Source: an uncultured Saprospiraceae bacterium
GTDB taxonomy: Bacteria; Bacteroidota; Bacteroidia; Chitinophagales; Saprospiraceae
Direction: 5' to 3'
Assembly: GCA_937930625.1 (NCBI GenBank)
Contig: CALHBW010000583.1
Location: forward strand, 1-9,720
DNA: 9,720 nucleotides
Under the pieces are notes generated by a model. That model had not been told where the DNA came from and made no database searches. It was given only the letters and a program-made list of their open reading frames with translations. The position numbers and the translations under genes were made by a program. Positions 1 to 5,227 of the stretch are shown here, in pieces (positions within the stretch are counted from its first letter, which is position 1; each line of letters opens with the position of its first letter).

Positions 1-10
1 AACCTTATTA

Positions 11-75
11 TTTCACGCAGAGAACGCAGAGTTCGCGGAGAAATACTATAAAACCTCTGCGACCTCTGCGTGAAT
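11..75. repeat. CGCAGAG palindromic repeat, copy 1
   Basis: The left half contains CACGCAGAG (14-22), CGCAGAG (25-31) and a variant CGCGGAG. The right half contains CTCTGCG (55-61) and CTCTGCGTG (64-72). The outer 11 bases 12-22 pair perfectly with 64-74, so the element can fold into a hairpin with a short AT-rich tip. It lies downstream of the minus-strand protease gene. The copy-specific outer arms found around the other copies cannot be judged here because the left flank is cut off by the window edge. Its central linker (about 41-53) differs from the TGATAATCAA-like linker of copies 2-4. Confidence 0.85.
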
Positions 76-201
76 CAGCATTTTCCGAAATTTACCCCGT
101 TTACAGTATAAAACTGAAATTTGGGTTAGTCTGCCATATAATTTTTATTGTACTACTAAAACAAATTAAAATGCCCCTAATATTTTACACACTCTATTCA
201 A

Positions 202-2205
202 TTAATCTATCGACGTTTTCTTTTTTGCACTGATTACTTTGTCATCTCTGTTTTGTCCTGTGACGACAATATTCGAATTATCTACACAGAAATCAATCAC
301 ATCATAATATCCAAAGTATCCATCTGAATTGCCGACTACACTAGCATTATGAATGACTTGTAGCGAACCATCGCCGTAATCACAGCAAATGCCGTCACCA
401 TAAGCATCGTCAAGGTATAAGGTGTAGCAACCGTTGGGTACACAAACTGTTTTTGATTTGACTGCGCCTGCCTGATTGTCGGCATATGGACCGCCTGTGG
501 CTACGGTGTTGTAGTTGGCATTGACGAGTTCCCATGAAGTCTCTGAGCCGTAATCGTCCAAAGTAAGCTTGATAGTCACTTGTTGCCCATTGCAGCCATT
601 TCCGCCGCCTGTTGTTGTGAATGTTTTGATAGGCGTAAAACCTGTCCAAGTTGCGCCGCATCTTGCTCTGACCCGGTATTGGTAGGTTGTATTTGCTGCC
701 AAGCCTGTGATGGTTCTGCTGGTCGCGGTCGTGTTTTTATTTGTCCAGCTTGATGTGCCACTTTTTCGGTATCTAACTTGATACAGTGATGCACCGGATA
801 CTGCCGACCATGTAATTTTCGCCTGACTTGCTGTGATATTGGTGGCATTGGTTTGTGCAGGCGGACTGCAACTTTGATTTGCAGTAGTCGTGAATGTTTT
901 CGCTGCTGTCCAGCCTGTCCACGTTGCGTCGCATCTTGCTCTGACTTGGTATTGATAAGTCGTGTTTGCAGTCAGGCTTGTGATGGTTCGCGAAGTAGCT
1001 GTTGTGGATTGCGTTGTCCAAGTTGTTGTACCGCTTTTTCGGTATCTGACTTGATAATTCGTTGCGCCGGATACTGCTGACCACGTAATCGTAGCTTGAG
1101 TGCTTGCAATGTTTGTCGCATTAGTTTGGGTAGGTTTGTCGCAGGTGTCTCCATTTCCGCCGCCACCGTCGCCTACATCGCTACATTTGTTGGCTGCATT
1201 ATTCGTAAGATTTGCAAGGCTGGAATTGACATAACCTTCCATGCGTGCTACCTGTCCTGCACTGAACATGTACATACAAGCGTCATTGGTGTAGTCCATA
1301 TAATTCATGTGCATGTCTCGCGAACCACAGGAAGTTGTAGATAAAGACGGACAACCGTTGTTGTCGCTCGCTTGGCTAGGCGTATCAGCTACGCCGTCGT
1401 CTTGATTGCAACCACCATTGCCCCAGATATGGTCGAGCAAAAGGTAGTGACCAAGTTCGTGTGTAAGGGTGCGTCCTAAATCGTAGGGCGACTGTGGCGA
1501 GATACTTCCACAACCATTGCCCGCCCCAAAAGCAGCCGCGTCAATAACCACACCATCACCATTGCCTGAACCACCAAGTGGTGAGTAACCCAATACGCCT
1601 GTATTGGGACGAACGTAGATATTGAGATAGCCACTCCACTGTGGGTTGCTATCACCGGAGGTTTGATTAAGTGTGACGGCGGGTGTGCCATTGCTTAAAC
1701 TAAATCCTGATGGGTGATTTTTGTCGGCAATACAAAAACGAAGACAAGCATCGCCATTGGATACGCCGGGGAAGGAGTTTGCTGCCTGGTTGTCCCATTT
1801 TGTGATGTCGCTATTGGTGCCGGCGTAATCGTTGTTGAGAATATCTATCTGCGATTGTGCCAATTGGCGGAGGCAAGCAATGTCTATACCATTGACTCCC
1901 TGAAAATGAACCGCTACGGGAATCACTTTGGGTGTAGCACATGCCGCGCGTTGTTCAATATTACTCAGTTCATTTTCCAATCGTGCAAATTTTGCCTGAT
2001 GCTTCTCATTGTAGTTAGGGTCGGTCAATAACTTGTCCATGTGCTGCTGCAGACCGCAGGTACGGGCGGAATGTCCAAATTCCTCATTCTGTTCCAAGGC
2101 GAATTGTTCGAGCGGATTTATAGTTGGTTCGTCTTTTTTGCAGGCGGTTAGAATTAGTGTTGATGCCGCGAATAAAATCATCCAAATCTTTACTTGATTA
2201 CTCAT
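202..2205 (-). CDS. M43 (cytophagalysin-type) zinc metalloprotease lipoprotein with two fibronectin III domains
   Basis: A 667-residue secreted, lipid-anchored protease. I chose the ATG at 2205 because it directly precedes a lipoprotein signal ending LTAC (Cys22); an in-frame ATG at 2277 would bury that signal. The zinc site is HELGHYLLLDH at residues 249-259: three His ligands and the catalytic Glu. The Gly usual at the eighth position of HExxHxxGxxH is Leu. The Met-turn region MNYMDY at about 300-305 is followed by GQVARM, as in M43 peptidases. After a Gly-rich linker come two similar fibronectin III domains (about 355-442 and 446-532), then a C-terminal module (about 537-643) with the DAYGDGICCDYGDGS signature seen in many Bacteroidota extracellular proteins. 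No type IX secretion C-terminal domain is evident, consistent with lipid anchoring. Specific substrate is unknown. It stands alone as a transcription unit. Confidence 0.93.
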   Translation of the reverse strand: MSNQVKIWMILFAASTLILTACKKDEPTINPLEQFALEQNEEFGHSARTCGLQQHMDKLLTDPNYNEKHQAKFARLENELSNIEQRAACATPKVIPVAVHFQGVNGIDIACLRQLAQSQIDILNNDYAGTNSDITKWDNQAANSFPGVSNGDACLRFCIADKNHPSGFSLSNGTPAVTLNQTSGDSNPQWSGYLNIYVRPNTGVLGYSPLGGSGNGDGVVIDAAAFGAGNGCGSISPQSPYDLGRTLTHELGHYLLLDHIWGNGGCNQDDGVADTPSQASDNNGCPSLSTTSCGSRDMHMNYMDYTNDACMYMFSAGQVARMEGYVNSSLANLTNNAANKCSDVGDGGGGNGDTCDKPTQTNATNIASTQATITWSAVSGATNYQVRYRKSGTTTWTTQSTTATSRTITSLTANTTYQYQVRARCDATWTGWTAAKTFTTTANQSCSPPAQTNATNITASQAKITWSAVSGASLYQVRYRKSGTSSWTNKNTTATSRTITGLAANTTYQYRVRARCGATWTGFTPIKTFTTTGGGNGCNGQQVTIKLTLDDYGSETSWELVNANYNTVATGGPYADNQAGAVKSKTVCVPNGCYTLYLDDAYGDGICCDYGDGSLQVIHNASVVGNSDGYFGYYDVIDFCVDNSNIVVTGQNRDDKVISAKKKTSID
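610..1140 (-). repeat. Tandem duplicated fibronectin III coding modules
   Basis: Two adjacent stretches inside the protease gene (about 1140-883 and 870-610) encode clearly duplicated domains. Shared strings include WSAVSGA, YQVRYRKSGT, TATSRTIT and KTFTTT, and both begin with a Cys-Pro-like boundary and TNATNI. This is a recent-looking intragenic duplication, and copy number could vary between strains. Confidence 0.85.
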
Positions 2206-2257
2206 AAAATCTTTTAATTTTTGATTAAACAATGCGGGGCGTGTGTGTGGATTGATT

Positions 2258-2269
2258 AATTGTACAATT
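2258..2269. promoter_or_regulatory. 12-bp perfect palindrome in protease leader
   Basis: AATTGTACAATT is a perfect 12-bp palindrome between the candidate -7 box (2275-2282) and the protease ATG (2205), close to the expected transcription start. The position suits an operator for a dimeric regulator, but AT-rich palindromes of this length also occur by chance. Confidence 0.2.
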
Positions 2270-2274
2270 CGATT

Positions 2275-2310
2275 CAAAAGTAGGCGCGAAAGAAGTACGA
2301 TGTTGGCAAA
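2275..2310 (-). promoter_or_regulatory. Candidate Bacteroidota-type promoter for the M43 protease
   Basis: On the minus strand 2282-2275 reads TACTTTTG, matching the Bacteroidota -7 consensus TAnnTTTG. A TTTG at 2310-2307 could be the -33 element. The 24-base gap is somewhat longer than usual. The box lies about 70 bases upstream of the protease start at 2205. Confidence 0.35.
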
Positions 2311-2401
2311 TGCCTACAAACAGAAGAAGTTTTTATACTTATGGTGGTTTTCTTTATACTTATTGTTTGCAAAGCAGGCGTTGCAGTATGTAATTTTGTA
2401 A
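2300..2401 (+). CDS. Possible small hydrophobic peptide, 33 aa
   Basis: An ORF from ATG at 2300 to TAA at 2399-2401 encodes 33 residues with a basic N-terminal part (YKQKK) followed by a hydrophobic aromatic stretch (FLYLWWFSLYLLFA) that could span or lie on a membrane. AGAAG sits just upstream of the ATG and could be a weak ribosome binding site. A Rho-independent terminator follows 20 bases after the stop. Part of the hydrophobic stretch comes from a repeated TTTATACTTAT, so it may be chance. I recognise no family. It competes with the alternative reading of this region as a non-coding transcript. Confidence 0.2.
   Translation: MLANAYKQKKFLYLWWFSLYLLFAKQALQYVIL
2366..2398 (+). promoter_or_regulatory. 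Candidate plus-strand promoter upstream of a terminator hairpin
   Basis: TTTG at 2366-2369 and TAATTTTG at 2391-2398 are separated by 21 bases, close to the Bacteroidota -33/-7 arrangement (TTTG, about 19-21 bases, TAnnTTTG). The predicted start at about 2405 falls just upstream of the hairpin terminator at 2421-2481. No annotated plus-strand gene begins here, so it would drive a short RNA. Confidence 0.33.
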
Positions 2402-2404
2402 AAA

Positions 2405-2481
2405 AATATTGCTGTAGTATGGTATTTCCAGCCCTGACTTCGCGTCTAATGGATATGGAGAACGGGCTGGATACCTTTTTT
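2405..2481 (+). ncRNA. Candidate short non-coding transcript (about 75 nt)
   Basis: Inferred from a promoter-like pair (2366-2398) followed by a strong hairpin with a T-tract (2421-2481). Nearly the whole transcript would be one stem with a 29-base loop (2435-2463). It sits between the minus-strand protease and the histidine kinase gene and is not explained by either. It could be an sRNA, a prematurely terminated leader of the kinase gene 270 bases downstream, or the 3' end of the 33-codon ORF transcript. No known RNA family was recognised. Confidence 0.28.
2421..2481 (+). terminator. Rho-independent terminator-like hairpin with no assigned gene
   Basis: GGTAT plus CCAGCCC (2421-2434, with a two-base TT bulge) pairs with GGGCTGG plus ATACC (2464-2475), giving 12 base pairs, and is followed directly by six T (2476-2481). 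The T-tract is on the plus strand only, so the direction is rightward. No large gene lies upstream in that direction. Confidence 0.6.
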
Positions 2482-2558
2482 GATTTTTGATTTCTATTAA
2501 AATATACCTCAGAACTCCTTTTTAATTCCTCCCTTCCCGATGTCTTACACAAATAAAA

Positions 2559-2691
2559 GGTTCTTTGACAATTTTTGCAAATTCAATAAAACGCTCTTTT
2601 CACGCAGAGTTTGCAGAGAACGCAGAGTGCTGATAATCAATTCTTTGCGTCCTCCGCGTGAGATACTATTTGCAAAAAATGTCAAAGAACC
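2559..2691. repeat. CGCAGAG palindromic repeat, copy 2, with long copy-specific arms
   Basis: The core has CACGCAGAG (2601-2609), a degenerate middle unit and CGCAGAG (2621-2627), then the linker TGATAATCAA (2631-2640), a degenerate CTTTGCG and CTCCGCGTG (2652-2660). The core is enclosed by inverted arms at 2559-2582 and 2668-2691 that match at 23 of 24 bases. The arms begin GGTTCTTTGACA on the left and end TGTCAAAGAACC on the right. These arms are not the arms of the other copies. Translation of the core gives a spurious Arg-rich ORF. Confidence 0.9.
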
Positions 2692-2705
2692 AAATAAAAT
2701 TATAC

Positions 2706-2742
2706 GAATCAAAAATCACTGAATCAAAAATCGCTGAATCAC
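2706..2742. repeat. 15-bp tandem repeat just before the kinase start
   Basis: GAATCAAAAATCACT (2706-2720) and GAATCAAAAATCGCT (2721-2735) are followed by a partial third unit, GAATCAC. The array ends four bases before the ATG at 2747, so it fills the ribosome-entry region of the histidine kinase mRNA. No Shine-Dalgarno sequence is visible there. Copy-number change could alter the leader. Confidence 0.8.
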
Positions 2743-2746
2743 TCTG

Positions 2747-3760
2747 ATGAATATAGACTCTTTTTTATTCGACAAAAAATTCTGGATAGTTCGACACGGA
2801 CTATTTTGGATGGCGATGTATCTGGATGAGTTTTTGTCAATTTTCGGATTGACCGAGCCGATTTCAGAGTCTTGGACTTTTTTCTTGGGACTGTTGCTTG
2901 ATGTGGTGATGGTCTATTTTAATTTGTATTATGTCATCCCTCGTTTTTTTCAGCGTAGTAAGATGGCAACATATGTTAGTTTGACATTGCTGACGTTGAT
3001 GCTTAATGTGGTTATTCTTACTGCGGTTTCTTATTCTCCTAACGAAGATTATACTTTGTTTTATGATATTTTTTCAACTACATTAGTAACATCAGGATTA
3101 TTAGGCATTGCAATAGCCATTAAAGTGTCAAAAATCAGTTACCTTAGACAACAACGCCTCAATGACCTCCAACAACTTCAACTCAATACAGAATTAAATT
3201 ATCTCAAAAAACAAGTGAATCCGCACTTTCTGTTTAACGTGCTGAATAATATGTACGTCCAATCCAGAGAAACTCCCAAGGAGGTGCCGGAAACGATTAT
3301 GAAACTTTCTGAACTAATGCGTTACCAAACCTACGACGCAGCAAAAGAGCAAGTTAGTTTGAAACAAGAAATTAATTTTATTGAGAAATATTTAGATTTG
3401 GAAAAAATGCGGCGTGAGTTTTTGCACATTGAGGTGGAAAAGGAAGGAGATTTTAATAATGTTGCTGTGCCGCCGATGCTGTTTTTACCTTTTGTTGAAA
3501 ATGCCTGCAAACATAGCACCCTCACTACAGGCGAATCCGAACATATCCGCATCAAATGGAAACATAACATACCTAAACTCGTTTTTACCATTGAAAATAC
3601 TATCGGAAATCGTCGCGGACACATAAACGACGCTCAATATTCGGGTTTTGGATTGGAAAATATCAAAAAACGTATCGAATTGCTATATCCCGACAAGCAC
3701 GAACTTTCGATTAAAGAAGAAGGCGGATTCTATAAAGTTAAGTTAGTTGTTAGTTCATAG
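2747..3760 (+). CDS. LytS/YehU-family membrane sensor histidine kinase
   Basis: A 337-residue inner-membrane kinase that would autophosphorylate on His and pass phosphate to the LytTR regulator encoded next. The N-terminal part has about four hydrophobic segments (roughly 13-31, 44-64, 75-95 and 106-127) and no large extracellular sensor domain. A helical linker leads to the His_kinase (PF06580-type) domain with VNPHFLFNVLN, phospho-acceptor His160. The ATP-binding region has PFVENACKHS (248-257) and GFGLENIKKRIELLYP (300-315). The length is usual for this Bacteroidota family. The final residues LVVSS and the TAG stop are read from a repeat that fills the 98-base gap to the regulator. The pair is probably co-transcribed. 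The signal is unknown. Confidence 0.95.
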   Translation: MNIDSFLFDKKFWIVRHGLFWMAMYLDEFLSIFGLTEPISESWTFFLGLLLDVVMVYFNLYYVIPRFFQRSKMATYVSLTLLTLMLNVVILTAVSYSPNEDYTLFYDIFSTTLVTSGLLGIAIAIKVSKISYLRQQRLNDLQQLQLNTELNYLKKQVNPHFLFNVLNNMYVQSRETPKEVPETIMKLSELMRYQTYDAAKEQVSLKQEINFIEKYLDLEKMRREFLHIEVEKEGDFNNVAVPPMLFLPFVENACKHSTLTTGESEHIRIKWKHNIPKLVFTIENTIGNRRGHINDAQYSGFGLENIKKRIELLYPDKHELSIKEEGGFYKVKLVVSS

Positions 3761-3866
3761 TGCATAGTTGGTAGTCCATAGTCCATAGTTCATAGGTGGA
3801 CGTGAAGCGTACAATTACAAACTATGAACTATGAACTAACAACTATGAACTACCAACTATGAACTA
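3749..3866. repeat. Degenerate CATAGTT/AACTATG inverted repeat spanning the kinase-regulator junction
   Basis: The left arm (3749-3795) is a chain of roughly 10-base units such as TAGTTCATAG and TAGTCCATAG. The right arm (3822-3866) is the complementary chain of CTATGAACTA-like units. The two arms pair well with one 7-base offset, and 3796-3821 forms the loop. The element contains the TAG stop of the kinase (3758-3760) and the ATG start of the regulator (3859-3861). It may act as an attenuator or RNA-processing site between the two genes. Confidence 0.85.
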
Positions 3867-4584
3867 TTTAACATGTATTATCGTAGATGATGAGCCGTTG
3901 GCACGAAAGGGCATTGAACTCAATGTCAAAGATGTCGATTGGTTGAAGATTGCCGGGCAATTTCCCAATGCTTTGCAAGCGGGAGACTATTTGGCAGAGT
4001 ATGATGTGGATATGATGTTTTTGGATATTGAAATGCCCGGATTGCGAGGTTTGGATTTTTTGAAATCCTTAAAAAAGGATGTTGTCGTCATTCTCACGAC
4101 GGCTTATCCTGAGTTTGCTTTAGAAGCCTTTGAACTGGAAGTATTCGATTATTTGGTGAAACCCATTCGTTTTGAACGATTTTATAAATCCGTTTCGCGG
4201 GCGCGAGAGCTTATTGATCTGAAAAAAGAAGGTAAAACCGAATTCTCGGATATTACGGAAGAGTATTTCTACATCAAAGCAGATAGAAAATACGTCAAGC
4301 TGTATTATAAGGATGTACTGTGGATAAAAGGTTTGAAAGATTATGTCATGATATTTACCACCGGAAAAAGATACATGACTGCGATGAATGTCAAAACGAT
4401 TTATTCTAAGCTGCCACATACCGTATTTGCCCGTGTGAGTAAATCCTATGTCATCAATGTAAATACTATCGAATCAATTGATATAGATACTATTATGATT
4501 GGCAAAGAGGAAATCCCCCTGGGCAATTCTTATAAAGAGGAGTTTCTCAAAACACATATTCGGGGGAAGTTGTTTAAACGATAA
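3859..4584 (+). CDS. LytTR-family (LytR/AlgR) response regulator
   Basis: A 241-residue cytoplasmic transcription regulator. The receiver domain occupies about residues 4-120: acidic pair Asp10-Asp11, phospho-acceptor Asp56 in FLDIEMP, Thr80 in the LTTAY segment and Lys101 in YLVKPI. The DNA-binding LytTR domain covers about 137-235, with FYIKADRKYVKL, DVLWIKGLKDYVMI, FARVSKSYVINV and IPLGNSYKEEFL. It is the expected partner of the LytS kinase directly upstream. The ATG at 3859 is the only plausible start; together with the next two codons it lies in the right arm of the intergenic repeat, and no Shine-Dalgarno sequence precedes it. A strong terminator lies about 110 bases downstream. Target genes are unknown; the family often binds direct repeats near promoters. 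Confidence 0.96.
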   Translation: MNYLTCIIVDDEPLARKGIELNVKDVDWLKIAGQFPNALQAGDYLAEYDVDMMFLDIEMPGLRGLDFLKSLKKDVVVILTTAYPEFALEAFELEVFDYLVKPIRFERFYKSVSRARELIDLKKEGKTEFSDITEEYFYIKADRKYVKLYYKDVLWIKGLKDYVMIFTTGKRYMTAMNVKTIYSKLPHTVFARVSKSYVINVNTIESIDIDTIMIGKEEIPLGNSYKEEFLKTHIRGKLFKR

Positions 4585-4694
4585 TTGTGTTGGGAAAATC
4601 CAAGCCCCAAAAATCCAAATTTCAGTATCATCAAAAAGATACGCCTGAATCAGGAATTGTTCGATTGTTTTTTCTCTCAAAAATAAAATATAGT

Positions 4695-4729
4695 CGCAAG
4701 GTATTTTGAAAATGCCTTGCGGCTTTTTT
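4695..4729 (+). terminator. Rho-independent terminator of the kinase-regulator operon
   Basis: CGCAAGG (4695-4701) pairs with CCTTGCG (4715-4721). The loop is itself complementary (ATTTT/AAAAT), and six T follow at 4724-4729. It lies 110 bases after the regulator stop, in the right orientation. Its T-tract abuts the left arm of the next palindromic repeat. Confidence 0.85.
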
Positions 4730-4858
4730 GTGTATAACAAATTGCACAATAAGTGATTTTCACGCGAAGGGCGCAGAGTACGCAGAGGGCTGATAATCAA
4801 AATCTCTGCGAACTCCGCGTTCTCTGTGTGAGATAGTTTGTGCAATTTGTTATACACA
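4729..4858. repeat. CGCAGAG palindromic repeat, copy 3, with perfect 21-bp arms
   Basis: The core (about 4757-4833) has three degenerate CGCAGAG units, the linker TGATAATCAA (4791-4800) and three complementary CTCTGCG-like units. The flanks 4729-4749 and 4838-4858 are a perfect 21-bp inverted repeat, starting TGTGTATAAC on the left and ending GTTATACACA on the right. These arms share little with the arms of copies 2 and 4. Confidence 0.92.
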
Positions 4859-4940
4859 CCTTTTTTTGTGTAAAAATTATCCAAGATGATTTTAGAATAA
4901 ATTTACATTTATTAAAATTACTTTTTTGGGTTACGAAAAT

Positions 4941-4948
4941 TATCTTTG
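4941..4948 (+). promoter_or_regulatory. Weak -7 box candidate upstream of the binding-protein gene
   Basis: TATCTTTG matches TAnnTTTG. The nearest TTTG (4925-4928) is only 12 bases upstream, too close for a normal -33 element, and the implied leader to the ATG at 5228 would be about 270 bases. No better candidate was found in the gap. Confidence 0.2.
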
Positions 4949-4959
4949 TGGTATTAAAT

Positions 4960-4990
4960 TAGTCCATAGTTAGTGGTCGATAGTCCATAG
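4960..4990. repeat. Half-element of the CATAGT repeat family
   Basis: Units TAGTCCATAG occur at 4960-4969 and 4981-4990 with a degenerate unit between. This is the same family as at 3749-3866 and 8115-8397, but no complementary arm is seen nearby, so it looks like a single or decayed arm. Confidence 0.6.
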
Positions 4991-5043
4991 TTTGTTTTTT
5001 TCGTATAGTGAAAAAAAAATACATTCACCTATCAATGTCTTCA

Positions 5044-5174
5044 CCAAATTTTGAATTATTAATTTTGAATGACAAATAAATTTAAATTTCACTTTGTTTT
5101 TTACTAATAATTATTAATTAATAAATTAAATATTTTTTATTATTCAAAATTTTTCATTCAAAATTCAAAATTGG
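5044..5174. repeat. AT-rich inverted repeat (ATTTTGAAT/ATTCAAAAT type)
   Basis: The left arm (5044-5072) has two TTTTGAAT units ending in ATGA. The right arm (5154-5174) begins TCATTCAAAATTCAAAATTG. The arms pair with one gap. The interior is almost purely A/T and partly self-complementary. With the preceding repeats it accounts for most of the 643-base gap between the regulator and binding-protein genes. It lies in the likely 5' leader of the latter. Confidence 0.6.
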
Positions 5175-5227
5175 CGAACACATTGACCTATAGACCATTA
5201 TTAATTTTCAATTATAAAAAACCTAAC

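Noticed and set aside
11..75. CGCAGAG units considered as a CRISPR array
   Set aside because: Units are only about 9 bp, occur as inverted rather than direct repeat-spacer blocks, and no unique spacers of about 30 bp or cas genes are present.
853..1344. Cys-rich plus-strand ORFs opposite the protease gene
   Set aside because: They are shadows of the fibronectin III and protease coding sequence on the other strand, with no independent support.
2206..2277. Upstream in-frame start of the M43 protease
   Set aside because: It would precede the lipoprotein signal with 24 residues and overlap the candidate promoter region.
2540..2722. 60-residue plus-strand ORF with an Arg-rich middle (RRVCRERR)
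   Set aside because: It is a translation of the CGCAGAG palindromic repeat and its arms. Similar Arg-rich products arise from the other copies at 4474-4884 and 9392-9577, which marks them as repeat artefacts.
4474..4884. 136-residue minus-strand ORF overlapping the end of the response regulator
   Set aside because: It runs antisense through the LytTR coding end, the terminator hairpin and a palindromic repeat, and shows no domain or plausible composition.
5171..5227. Upstream in-frame start of the binding-protein gene
   Set aside because: It would place 19 non-signal residues ahead of a clear lipoprotein signal peptide, and its first codons border the AT-rich repeat.
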